Shown here: one piece after another, positions 43,644 to 51,675 of the stretch | Numbering within the stretch: position 1 is the stretch's first letter | How the letters are laid out: the number at the start of each line of letters is the position of its first letter | Assembly (NCBI GenBank): GCA_945952585.1 | Contig: CAMFII010000002.1 | Coordinates: 620,001-684,000, forward strand | DNA from: an uncultured Rhodobacter sp. | GTDB taxonomy: Bacteria > Pseudomonadota > Alphaproteobacteria > Rhodobacterales > Rhodobacteraceae | Direction: 5' to 3' | Length of the DNA stretch: 64,000 nucleotides | Notes under the pieces: model-generated | Told to the model about the DNA's origin: nothing | The model's database searches: none | Seen by the model: the letters and a program-made list of their open reading frames with translations, nothing else | Program-made: the position numbers and the translations under genes

Positions 43644-44590
43644 CCATGCCTCTTCCGGACCTGACCTCGCTCCTTGCCGGACTTGGCCTGTTCATGGTCG
43701 TCGCCTCGGTCGCGGGCTATGTGCTGCAGCTCTGGTTCTCGCCCGAGGGCGACAACCCGGTGATCGAGAACCTGAACGCCCGCATCCGCTCATGGTGGGC
43801 GATGATCCTGATGATGGGCCTGGCGCTTCTGGCCGGGCGGGTCGGGACGACACTCCTCTTCGCCTTCGCCTCCTTCGCCGCGCTGCGCGAGTTCGTCACG
43901 CTGCTCGATACGCGACGGGGCGATCACTGGGCGGTGGCAGTGGCGTTCTTCGTCGTTCTGCCGCTGCAATACTGGTTCATCGCGACCAACTGGTACGGGC
44001 TCTATTCGATCCTGATCCCGGTCTATGCCTTCCTCATCATTCCGATGCTCGCGGTCCTGCGCGGCGATACCGAGCGCTTCCTGGGCCGGATCGCCGGCAT
44101 CCAGTGGGCGCTGATGATTTGCGTCTATTGCATCGCCCATGTCCCGGCGCTCCTGAACCTCGAGATCCCCGGATATGCCGGGCGGAACGTGATGCTGATC
44201 GCCTTCCTCATCATCGTGGTGCAGGGATCGGACGTGGCGCAGTACATCTGGGGCAAGCTCCTGGGAAAACGGAGGATTGCCCCTTCGGTTTCACCGTCGA
44301 AAACGGTCGAGGGTTTTGTCGGTGGTGCGCTTTCGGCCGTCGTGATCGGGGCCGCCCTGTCCTGGATCACGCCGTTCGGGCCGCTTCGCGCCGGGCTGAT
44401 GGCCTTCGTCATCGTCATCGCCGGTTTCCTGGGCGGGCTGGTCATGTCGGCGATCAAGCGCGACAGGGGGGTGAAGGACTGGGGCCATACCATCCCCGGC
44501 CATGGCGGGTTCCTTGACCGGCTGGATTCCGTGATCTTCTCGGCCCCGATCTTCTTCCACCTGACCCGCTACTGGTGGTCGCTGACATGA
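43640..44590 (+). CDS. Phosphatidate cytidylyltransferase (CdsA-like, YnbB type)
   Basis: 316 aa, start ATG 43640. Eight or so transmembrane helices. Signature motifs are SPSKTVEGFVGG at about 218 and the CdsA family pattern KRDRGVKDWGHTIPGHGGFLDR at about 273-295. It makes CDP-diacylglycerol from phosphatidate and CTP in the inner membrane. Being overlapped on both sides by PlsC-like and CDP-alcohol transferase genes makes it likely to be a second, pathway-specific enzyme, comparable with E. coli YnbB, rather than the housekeeping CdsA. Confidence 0.88.
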   Translation: MTMPLPDLTSLLAGLGLFMVVASVAGYVLQLWFSPEGDNPVIENLNARIRSWWAMILMMGLALLAGRVGTTLLFAFASFAALREFVTLLDTRRGDHWAVAVAFFVVLPLQYWFIATNWYGLYSILIPVYAFLIIPMLAVLRGDTERFLGRIAGIQWALMICVYCIAHVPALLNLEIPGYAGRNVMLIAFLIIVVQGSDVAQYIWGKLLGKRRIAPSVSPSKTVEGFVGGALSAVVIGAALSWITPFGPLRAGLMAFVIVIAGFLGGLVMSAIKRDRGVKDWGHTIPGHGGFLDRLDSVIFSAPIFFHLTRYWWSLT

Positions 44591-45225
44591 GCGAGGGTGA
44601 CCGCCGGCCGCTTGCGAGCCGCGATACCGGATGGGCCCGGGCGCTGGCGCGGCGGGTGGCGGCGACCGCGATCACGCCGAACCAGATTTCGATTGCGGCG
44701 ATGGGGTTTGCCGCCGTCGCGGGCGGCTGTTTCTGGGCCTCGGGCGCGGCCGAGGGGACGGCCCGCGTTGCCCTTCTCTTGCTGGCGGCGGCCGGCTGCC
44801 AGGCGCGGCTCGTCTGCAACCTGATCGACGGGATGGTCGCGGTCGAAGGCGGCAAGGGCGGTCCTGATGGTGCCTTCTGGAACGAGGCGCCGGACCGTGT
44901 TTCGGACATCGCCATACTGGTGGGGATGGGGCTGGGGCTTGGCATCCCTGCGCTTGGATGGGCGGCGGCCTGCCTTGCGGTGCTGACCGCCTATCTGCGC
45001 GAACAGGGGCGGGGGCTCGGGCTGCCTGCCGACTATTCCGGCCCGATGGCCAAGCCGCAGCGCATGGCGGTCGCAACCGCAGCCGCAGTGCTGTCTGTGG
45101 CCGAGCCGCTGTGGGGCGGGCAGGGCGAGGTGCTGCTGTTCGGCCTGTGGATCATCCTGATCGGGGCGGCCTGGACCTGCCTTCGGCGGGCCCGCCGCAT
45201 TCTGGCGGAGCTGAACGCGCGCTAG
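44587..45225 (+). CDS. CDP-alcohol phosphatidyltransferase-family protein, variant active site (YnbA type)
   Basis: 212 aa, start ATG 44587 overlapping the previous stop. Five or six helices. The CDP-alcohol transferase motif is normally DG-x2-AR-x8-G-x3-D-x3-D. Here the segment reads NLIDGMVAVEGGKGG, then PDGAFWNEAPDRVSD: the Arg is Val and the third acidic residue is Asn, while the first and the last two aspartates are kept. The same kind of change is seen in YnbA-like proteins. The product headgroup is unknown. It is convergent with the MaoC gene, overlapping its stop by 4 bp. Confidence 0.83.
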   Translation: MSEGDRRPLASRDTGWARALARRVAATAITPNQISIAAMGFAAVAGGCFWASGAAEGTARVALLLLAAAGCQARLVCNLIDGMVAVEGGKGGPDGAFWNEAPDRVSDIAILVGMGLGLGIPALGWAAACLAVLTAYLREQGRGLGLPADYSGPMAKPQRMAVATAAAVLSVAEPLWGGQGEVLLFGLWIILIGAAWTCLRRARRILAELNAR

Positions 45226-45674
45226 CTGCGGGCGATCAGCCGGGTCGTGCCGCGCTGGACGACCTCGTCCCGCTGGTTCCGCGCCTCCATCGCAAGTTCG
45301 ATCACTGTCTGGCCGCTAGGGGCCGACCGCAACTGCGTGATGGAAAAACGTGCGCGGATCGTGTCACCAAGCAGGACCGGGCGGCGGAAGGTGACGGTCC
45401 AGCCGCCCGAGGCATAGGTGTCGATCCGTGCCGGGGCCGAACTCTTCAGCCCCTCGATCAGCGACAGGACCAGCAGGCCATGGGCGACACGCTCCGGATA
45501 GCCGAAGCGCGTCGCCGCCTCGCGGTCGAGATGGAGCGGATGGCTGTCGCCCGTCAGGTTTGCGAAGGCGTCGATCATCCCGCCGGTTACCTCGACGGGC
45601 CCGGTCTCGATGCGGTCTCCGGGGCGAAGCGACGCCGCCGGGTGAAGGCCCGGAGGAAGAAGACGGGTTTCCAT
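45222..45674 (-). CDS. MaoC-family hot-dog dehydratase
   Basis: 150 aa from ATG 45674. The hydratase-2 motif is DAFANLTGDSHPLHLD at about 36-50; Asp and His of the active site are present, with His instead of the usual Asn before Pro. VAHGLLVLSLIEGL follows and completes the MaoC pattern. It is likely an enoyl-CoA (or enoyl-ACP) hydratase of fatty acid or related acyl metabolism. It is divergent from the LacI gene and overlaps the convergent phosphatidyltransferase stop. Confidence 0.84.
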   Translation of the reverse strand: METRLLPPGLHPAASLRPGDRIETGPVEVTGGMIDAFANLTGDSHPLHLDREAATRFGYPERVAHGLLVLSLIEGLKSSAPARIDTYASGGWTVTFRRPVLLGDTIRARFSITQLRSAPSGQTVIELAMEARNQRDEVVQRGTTRLIARS

Positions 45675-45813
45675 GGCATGAACTTTGCGCGACAGACGCT
45701 TGGCGGCAAGGGGTTTTCCGGTTCTTAGGGTTTCTCGCGCCCCGACAGATTTCCCATCTTGATTTACGTACCTCATGCGATCACCTAACAGGAGAGGGGG
45801 AAGGGGAATCAGC

Positions 45814-46839
45814 GTGGGACGCCCGACCATCAACGATCTGGCCGCAGAGGCCGGGGTCAGCCTGGCGACGGTGGACCGTGTCCTGAACGGCCGCGCCGGT
45901 GTCCGCGAGGCGACGGTGGCGCGTGTCAACGAGGCGATCGAACGCATCGGCTATGTCCGCGACCCCTTCGCCGCGAGCCTCGCAAGGCGGCGCGACTTCC
46001 GGGTGCTGGCCTTCGTCTCGGATGGGGACGGCCAGTTCCTGGGCGAGGTTCGCGCGGCCGTCCAGAAGACGGCGATCAGCCTGCTGTCCGACCGGGTGGT
46101 GCTGGAGCTTGAGCCGTTCCGTCCAGATCCCCACCTGTTCGCCGCCCGGCTGGGGGCGATCAACCCCGAGGACGTCGATGGCGTGGTCCTGATGGCGCCC
46201 GAGACGCCGCATTTGCGCGACGCCGTGCGGCATCTGCGCGAACGTGGCGTCGCGACGGCGGCGATCATCTCGGACCTGCCCAACTCGCGTGTCGATTACT
46301 TCATAGGGATCAACAACATAAGCGCTGGCCGCACGGCGGCGAGCCTTCTCGGCCGCTTCCTTGGTCCGGGACCGGCCAAGGTTGCGGTCATTGCCGACAC
46401 GCTGACGGCACGGGACAGCCTGGATCGTCGTCTGGGCTTCGACCGGGTCATGGCAGAGGATTTCCCGGAGGTGGAAGTGCTGCCGACGATCGAGGGGCGG
46501 GGCGATCCCCAGGGGCTGGAGGCGGCGTTGCGCAACCTCTTGCGCGGCCATCCCGATGTCCGCGGTGTCTATTCCATGGCCGGGGGAAACCGGCTTCTGC
46601 TGGAGTTCCTTGCGCGGTCCGGCCTTGTGCCCCGGCCGCATGTCGTGGTCCATGAACTGACGCCGACGACGCGGCAGGGCCTCCAGACCGGTCAGATCGA
46701 CGCGGTCATCACCCAGGATCTCGGACATATCCTGCGCAGCGCGATACGCCGCCTGCGCGCCGGGCGCGACAATCGCCCCATCCTGCAGGAGCAAGAACGG
46801 ATCCGCATCGAGATCCTCGTCCGCGACAATCTTTACTGA
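45814..46839 (+). CDS. LacI-family transcriptional regulator
   Basis: 341 aa, start GTG 45814 after GAAGGGGAA. The HTH is classical: TINDLAAEAGVSLATVDRVL then NGRAGVREATVARVNEAIERIGY with the hinge helix. The C-terminal sugar-binding-protein-like domain (about 60-330) resembles the ribose/autoinducer-binding (Peripla_BP_4) type. It heads the carbohydrate operon, and two identical palindromes lie between it and the binding-protein gene, the expected operators. Ligand unknown, probably the sugar or sugar alcohol carried by the transporter. Confidence 0.9.
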   Translation: MGRPTINDLAAEAGVSLATVDRVLNGRAGVREATVARVNEAIERIGYVRDPFAASLARRRDFRVLAFVSDGDGQFLGEVRAAVQKTAISLLSDRVVLELEPFRPDPHLFAARLGAINPEDVDGVVLMAPETPHLRDAVRHLRERGVATAAIISDLPNSRVDYFIGINNISAGRTAASLLGRFLGPGPAKVAVIADTLTARDSLDRRLGFDRVMAEDFPEVEVLPTIEGRGDPQGLEAALRNLLRGHPDVRGVYSMAGGNRLLLEFLARSGLVPRPHVVVHELTPTTRQGLQTGQIDAVITQDLGHILRSAIRRLRAGRDNRPILQEQERIRIEILVRDNLY

Positions 46840-46886
46840 TTTTTGCACGGCCACTTCGCCTGCCGAGGCTGTCTTGCAAGATGATT

Positions 46887-46902
46887 TGAGGTGCGCACCT
46901 CA
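46887..46902. promoter_or_regulatory. Operator-like palindrome 1
   Basis: TGAGGTGCGCACCTCA, a perfect 16-bp palindrome, the first of two. The central CG dyad and the 16-18 bp length are typical of LacI-family operators. It lies 48 bp after the lacI-type stop and 91 bp before the binding-protein ATG. Confidence 0.8.
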
Positions 46903-46914
46903 GAAATTCGTGGA

Positions 46915-46934
46915 CATGAGGTGCGCACCTCATG
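46915..46934. promoter_or_regulatory. Operator-like palindrome 2
   Basis: CATGAGGTGCGCACCTCATG, a perfect 20-bp palindrome whose inner 16 bp are identical to palindrome 1. The two dyad centres are 30 bp apart, about three helical turns. This favours cooperative binding of one regulator on the same face of the DNA. Confidence 0.82.
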
Positions 46935-46992
46935 TATTCCGGTTGCAGCCTGGGGGAATCGCTTCCCTTCCAGGAACATGGGGAGGAGACCG

Positions 46993-48324
46993 ATGAACGT
47001 AGGAACACGCGCCATTTCGGCGGCCGTGGTTGCTGTCGCCGGCATGGCCGGAACTGCTGCTCACGCTCAGGACAAGACACTGACCCTCTGCTGGGCGGCC
47101 TGGGACCCCGCCAATGCCCTCGTCGAGCTGTCGAAGGACTTCGAGGCGAAGTCCGGCATCAAGATGAAGTTCGAGTTCGTGCCGTGGCCGAACTTTGCCG
47201 ACCGGATGCTGAACGAGCTGAACTCCGGCGGCAAGCTCTGCGACCTGATGATCGGCGACAGCCAGTGGATCGGGGCCGGGGCCGAGAGCGGACATTACAT
47301 CAAGCTCAACGATTTCTTCGCCGCCAACGGCATCGACATGGCGAATTTCGTGCCGGCGACGGTGACCGGCTATGCCGAATGGCCGAAGGGCACGCCGAAC
47401 TACTGGGCGCTGCCGGCTTTCGGCGACGTGGTTGGCTGGACCTATCGCAAGGACTGGTTCGAACGGCCCGAAATCCAGGCCGCATTCAAGGAGCAGTATG
47501 GCCGCGACCTGACGCCGCCGCAGACCTTCGCCGAATTGATGGACATCGCCAAGTTCTTCCAGGGTCGCGAGATCGACGGCAAGAAGGTCTACGGCGCCTC
47601 GATCTATACCGAGCGCGGTTCGGAAGGGATCACGATGGGCGTGATGGACGTGCTCTACAGCTTCGGCTTCGAGTACCAGAACCCCGAGAAGCCCTATGAC
47701 ATGCAGGGCTTCGTCAACTCGCCCGGCGCGGTCGCTGGCCTCGAATACTACAAGGCGCTTTTCGACTGCTGCACGGCGCCGGGTGCCTCGAACACCTACA
47801 TGGGCGAGGGCATCGATGCCTACAAGTCGGGGCAGGTGGCGCTGCAGATGAACTTCGCCTTCACCTGGCCGGGCTTCGAGGTCGACCCGAATGTCGGCCA
47901 CGGCAAGACCGGCTACTTGGTGAACCCGGCGGGTCCGGACGGCAAGCGTTTTGCCCAACTGGGTGGCCAGGGTATCTCGGTCGTGTCCTATTCGGACAAG
48001 CAGGCGGATGCGCTTGAGTACATCAAGTGGTTCGCCCAGCCCGACGTGCAGGAGAAGTGGTGGTCGATGGGCGGCTTCTCGACCCTTCGGTCGGTGGTCG
48101 AAAACCCGTCCTTCGCAAAGAGCCAGCCCTATGCCCAGACCTATCTGGACTCGATGGCGATCGTGAAGGACTTCTGGGCTGATCCGAGCTACGCGACCCT
48201 GCTTCAGGACTCGCAGAAGCGCTTCCACGACTACGTGGTCGCCGGCAACGGCACCGCGCAGGAAGCGCTGGACGGTCTGGTTCAGGACTGGACCACGGTT
48301 TTCGAGGACGACGGCAAGCTCTGA
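46993..48324 (+). CDS. Carbohydrate ABC transporter substrate-binding protein
   Basis: 443 aa, start ATG 46993 after a very strong GGGAGGAG. The signal peptide cleaves after GTAAHA. The mature protein is a family-1 solute-binding protein of the carbohydrate type (CWAAWDPANALVELSKDFEA, then DLMIGDSQWIGAGAESGHYI, WALPAFGDVVGWTYRKDWF, and GQVALQMNFAFTWPGF). It brings a sugar or polyol to the two permeases that follow. Expression is probably controlled by the LacI protein through the two palindromes upstream. Confidence 0.9.
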   Translation: MNVGTRAISAAVVAVAGMAGTAAHAQDKTLTLCWAAWDPANALVELSKDFEAKSGIKMKFEFVPWPNFADRMLNELNSGGKLCDLMIGDSQWIGAGAESGHYIKLNDFFAANGIDMANFVPATVTGYAEWPKGTPNYWALPAFGDVVGWTYRKDWFERPEIQAAFKEQYGRDLTPPQTFAELMDIAKFFQGREIDGKKVYGASIYTERGSEGITMGVMDVLYSFGFEYQNPEKPYDMQGFVNSPGAVAGLEYYKALFDCCTAPGASNTYMGEGIDAYKSGQVALQMNFAFTWPGFEVDPNVGHGKTGYLVNPAGPDGKRFAQLGGQGISVVSYSDKQADALEYIKWFAQPDVQEKWWSMGGFSTLRSVVENPSFAKSQPYAQTYLDSMAIVKDFWADPSYATLLQDSQKRFHDYVVAGNGTAQEALDGLVQDWTTVFEDDGKL

Positions 48325-48335
48325 CCTCGAAATTC

Positions 48336-48365
48336 GGGCGCGCCGGGGCCAAACGCGGCGCGCCC
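48336..48365 (+). terminator. Stem-loop between binding protein and permease genes
   Basis: GGGCGCGCC (48336-48344) pairs with GGCGCGCCC (48357-48365), 9 bp with a 12-nt loop and no T-tract. It lies in the 96-bp gap after the binding-protein gene. It could stabilise the upstream message or slow transcription into the permease genes. Confidence 0.5.
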
Positions 48366-48420
48366 ACTTCCATCCGACTTGAGATATGCTGGCGCTACCG
48401 CCACCCGCAGGATTCCCGAC

Positions 48421-49374
48421 ATGGCCGAGACTCCCATTGACCGACTGGCGCGGAATACGCCTGCATCCGTTGCGCACCGCGTGCGCGGATTGAGTGACAG
48501 GGCGATCGCCTGGGCCTTCGTGACGCCGACGATCCTGCTTCTGCTCGCGATCAATATCTTCCCGCTGATCTGGACCATCCGTCTCAGCTTTACCAACTTC
48601 CGCGCCAACCGCCCGAACGAGCCGGTCGAATTCGTGGGCTTGCGCAACTACCAGCGCATCCTGACCGATCCCGACATCTGGCACACGATGCAGGCGACCG
48701 CGCATTTCCTGTTCTGGACGCTGTTCTTCCAGGTGCTGATCGGGTTCGGCCTGGCCTGGCTCATCAATCGCAAGTTCAAAGGCAATGACCTTCTGACCAC
48801 GCTGATCGTCTTGCCGATGATGCTGTCGCCAGCGGTCGTGGGGAACTTCTGGACCTTCCTCTACCAACCGCAGATCGGGCTTTTCAACTACGCGGTCGAA
48901 TTCCTGACAGGCAACAGCGTTCCTGCCTCGTCCTTCACCATGCTCGGCTCGGTCGAGCTGGCGCCCTGGGCGATCGTGATCGTGGACACCTGGATGTGGA
49001 CGCCTTTCGTCATGCTGATCTGCCTCGCCGGCCTCAGGTCGATCCCCGATTACATCTACGAGGCGGCCGAGGTCGACCGCGCCTCCAAGTGGCGCCAGTT
49101 CTGGACGATGACGATCCCGCTGGTGCTGCCCTTCCTGATGCTGGCCGTGCTGTTCCGGGGCATCGAGAACTTCAAGATGTTCGACCTCGTGGTGCAGCTG
49201 ACGGGCGGGGGACCGGGCGACACGACGCTGCTGACCTCAATCGAGCTGAAGCGGGAGGCCTTCGAGAAATGGCGCACCGGCTTCAGTTCCGCCTACGCGA
49301 TCATCCTGTTCGTGACCGTCTTCGGCCTGGCCTCGATCTATGTGAAGGCCCTCAACAAGGTTAAGGAAAGATGA
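48421..49374 (+). CDS. Carbohydrate ABC transporter permease (MalF/UgpA type)
   Basis: 317 aa, start ATG 48421. Six transmembrane helices; the first covers AWAFVTPTILLLLAINIFPL. SFTNFRANRPNEPVEFVGLRNY is the typical first periplasmic region, and the EAA loop is IYEAAEVDRASKWRQFWTMTIP at about 215-236. It forms the channel with the following gene, which overlaps it by 4 bp. Confidence 0.9.
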   Translation: MAETPIDRLARNTPASVAHRVRGLSDRAIAWAFVTPTILLLLAINIFPLIWTIRLSFTNFRANRPNEPVEFVGLRNYQRILTDPDIWHTMQATAHFLFWTLFFQVLIGFGLAWLINRKFKGNDLLTTLIVLPMMLSPAVVGNFWTFLYQPQIGLFNYAVEFLTGNSVPASSFTMLGSVELAPWAIVIVDTWMWTPFVMLICLAGLRSIPDYIYEAAEVDRASKWRQFWTMTIPLVLPFLMLAVLFRGIENFKMFDLVVQLTGGGPGDTTLLTSIELKREAFEKWRTGFSSAYAIILFVTVFGLASIYVKALNKVKER

Positions 49375-50312
49375 GCGCCTACTCCGTCACCGCGCCCTCG
49401 CGCCGGTCCAAGCTCGTCGCAGGCGCGCTGGTGCTGCTTTACACGGTCATCACGCTTCTTCCGCTGCTCTGGATCATCTCGACCGGGTTCAAGACCGGGC
49501 CGGACTCGATCGCCTATCCTCCGAAGGTGTTCTTCTCGCCGTCGCTCGAAGGCTATGTGAACCTTTTCACCAGCCGGACCCGCGCCACCAACGAGCAGCT
49601 GGCCGAGATGCCGCCGCCCGCGAACTGGGTGGACGAGATCGTGCGCCGCCGGAACGAGGTCATCACCGGGCCGTCGCGCTTTGGTGAGCGGTTCATGAAC
49701 TCGGTCATCATCGGCTTCGGCTCGACCTTCCTGTCGATTTTCCTGGGCACGCTGGCAGCCTATGCCTTCTCGCGCTTCCGCGTGCCGCTGAAGGACGACC
49801 TGATGTTCTTCATCCTCTCGACGCGGATGATGCCGCCGATTGCCGTCGCGATCCCGATCTTCCTGATGTTCCGTGGTCTTGGCCTGTCGGACACGCATCT
49901 GGGGATGATCCTGCTTTACACCGGCGTGAACATCAGTCTGGCCGTCTGGCTGCTGAAGGGCTTCATCGACGAGATCCCGCGCGAATATGAGGAAGCGGCG
50001 TTGATCGACGGCTATACCCGGTTCCAAGCCTTCCGGAAGGTGGTGCTGCCGCAGGCGGCGACCGGCATTGCCTCGACCGCGATCTTCTGCCTGATCTTCG
50101 CCTGGAACGAATACGCCTTCGCCGTGCTCCTGACCTCGGGCAACGCCCAGACCGCGCCGCCCTTCATCCCGACGATCATCGGCGTCGGCGGTCAGGACTG
50201 GCCGGCGGTCGCGGCAGGCGCCACGCTGTTCCTGTTGCCGGTCATGGTCTTCACCATCCTTCTGCGCAAGCACCTGCTGCGCGGGATCACCTTCGGGGCG
50301 GTGCGCAAATGA
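49371..50312 (+). CDS. Carbohydrate ABC transporter permease (MalG/UgpE type)
   Basis: 313 aa, six transmembrane helices, EAA loop EYEEAALIDGYTRFQAFRKVVLP at about 205-227. The periplasmic loop between helices 1 and 2 is longer than usual (about 75 residues, with ATNEQLAEMPPPANWVDEIV). Partner of the preceding permease. The palindromic repeat copy B begins 3 bp after its stop. Confidence 0.9.
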   Translation: MSAYSVTAPSRRSKLVAGALVLLYTVITLLPLLWIISTGFKTGPDSIAYPPKVFFSPSLEGYVNLFTSRTRATNEQLAEMPPPANWVDEIVRRRNEVITGPSRFGERFMNSVIIGFGSTFLSIFLGTLAAYAFSRFRVPLKDDLMFFILSTRMMPPIAVAIPIFLMFRGLGLSDTHLGMILLYTGVNISLAVWLLKGFIDEIPREYEEAALIDGYTRFQAFRKVVLPQAATGIASTAIFCLIFAWNEYAFAVLLTSGNAQTAPPFIPTIIGVGGQDWPAVAAGATLFLLPVMVFTILLRKHLLRGITFGAVRK

Positions 50313-50315
50313 CCC

Positions 50316-50369
50316 GATTTTTCTACGAAAAATCCCGTCGCGCTGCTTCCGAATTCTCGCAGAATATTC
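50316..50369 (+). repeat. Two-hairpin palindromic repeat, copy B, intergenic
   Basis: GATTTTT-CTACG-AAAAATC (50316-50334) is a perfect 7-bp hairpin. After 16 nt it is followed by GAATTCT-CGCAG-AATATTC (50351-50369), a weaker hairpin with the same CGCAG loop as copy A. It lies in a 73-bp gap inside an ABC operon, between a permease gene and a small membrane-protein gene. Confidence 0.75.
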
Positions 50370-50385
50370 GTGGGGAGGGCCGTTC

Positions 50386-50574
50386 GTGACCCGCTTCCTG
50401 TCCGGCCTTGCCCGGTTCCGCCGCGGTCCGTGGGAAATGCTCGCGACCATCCTGATCGCGCTTGGCGTATTTATGCTGATGCAGCCCTTCGTACTCTGGG
50501 CCTTCACCTGGAGCTTCATCGTCACTCTTGTCGGCACGGTCATGTTCATCATCACCAGCCATTTTCCGGACTGA
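50386..50574 (+). CDS. 62-aa two-helix membrane protein in the sugar operon
   Basis: 62 aa, start GTG 50386 with GGGGAGGG upstream. A short basic N-terminus (FLSGLARFRRGPWEM) is followed by two hydrophobic helices at about 18-38 and 41-58. It lies between the permeases and the first ATPase and ends 3 bp before the ATPase start, so it is clearly part of the operon. It could be an accessory subunit of the transporter. No named family was recognised with confidence. Confidence 0.75.
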   Translation: MTRFLSGLARFRRGPWEMLATILIALGVFMLMQPFVLWAFTWSFIVTLVGTVMFIITSHFPD

Positions 50575-50577
50575 GAC

Positions 50578-51675
50578 ATGGCCGAAATCGTCATCAAGAA
50601 CCTGCGCAAGGAATTCGGCAGTTTCACTGCCGTGAAGTCGTCGAGCTTCACGGTGGAGGACGGCGAGTTCTTCATGCTGCTCGGCCCCTCGGGCTGCGGC
50701 AAGACCACGACGCTGCGGATGATCGCGGGCCTCGAATTGCCGACGAGCGGCGAGATCTGGATCGACGGCGAGGAGGTGGCGCAGAAACCCGCGAGCCAGC
50801 GCGACATCGCCTTCGTCTTCCAGATGTTTGCGCTCTATCCGCATCTGAGCGTGCGCAAGAACATCAGCTATCCGCTGGTCAGCCAGGGGATGCCGAAGGC
50901 GCAAGTCGCGGCCAAGGTCGCGGAAGTCGCGCGCATCCTCGGCATCGAGCATCTGCTGGACAAGGGCGTCTCGGGCCTGTCGGGCGGCGACCGCCAGCGC
51001 GTCGCGCTTGGCCGCGCCATCGTGCGGAAGCCAGCTGCCTTCATGATGGATGAACCGCTCGGCGCGCTGGATGCCGAGTTCCGCGAGCATATGGCCGAGG
51101 AACTGCGGGCGCTGCATGACCGGATGAAGGCCACGACCGTCTATGTGACCCACGACCAGCTCGAAGCCATGCAGATGGGCGACAAGATCGTGGTGATGAA
51201 CCATGGCGTGATCGAGCAGTTCGGCCGCCCGCAGGAGATCTACGACAAGCCGGCGACGATGTTCGTGGCCGAATTCATCGGCTCGCCGCCGATGAACTTC
51301 CTCCGCTTCGAGGGCCATGTCCGCCCCGGAAACGATCATGTCCGCCTCGGCTCGGTCGACCTCCGGGTTCCGGTCCAGCACGAGGATGCGGGCGGGCAAC
51401 TGGTCTTTGGCGTCAGGCCCGAGCATGTGACGCTTGACGATCATGCCAGCTATCGCGGCCGGGTGATCGCTTCGGAATATCTCGGCACGACCCAGATCAT
51501 CACGCTCGACACGCCCAATGGTCCGCTCAAGGCGCGGGTTCCGTCGGGACGGGTCGTCAACCCCGGCGAGACGACCGGGCTTCTGTTCACACCCGAAAAG
51601 GTAACGCTTTTCGACGAGGCGCATGGCCGCGCGCTGAAATCCGCATTGCATGACGAGGGAGGCGCCCGTGGCTGA
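50578..51675 (+). CDS. Carbohydrate ABC transporter ATP-binding protein 1
   Basis: 365 aa. Walker A GPSGCGKTT, Q-loop VFQMFALYPHL, signature LSGGDRQRVALGRAIV (GGDRQR instead of the usual GGQRQR), Walker B AFMMDEPLGALDAEF and switch THDQLEAMQM. The C-terminal MalK-type TOBE region (about 240-360) has the GVRPEH motif. Two different ATPase genes follow one another, so the transporter probably uses a heterodimer. It overlaps the second ATPase gene by 8 bp. Confidence 0.9.
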   Translation: MAEIVIKNLRKEFGSFTAVKSSSFTVEDGEFFMLLGPSGCGKTTTLRMIAGLELPTSGEIWIDGEEVAQKPASQRDIAFVFQMFALYPHLSVRKNISYPLVSQGMPKAQVAAKVAEVARILGIEHLLDKGVSGLSGGDRQRVALGRAIVRKPAAFMMDEPLGALDAEFREHMAEELRALHDRMKATTVYVTHDQLEAMQMGDKIVVMNHGVIEQFGRPQEIYDKPATMFVAEFIGSPPMNFLRFEGHVRPGNDHVRLGSVDLRVPVQHEDAGGQLVFGVRPEHVTLDDHASYRGRVIASEYLGTTQIITLDTPNGPLKARVPSGRVVNPGETTGLLFTPEKVTLFDEAHGRALKSALHDEGGARG

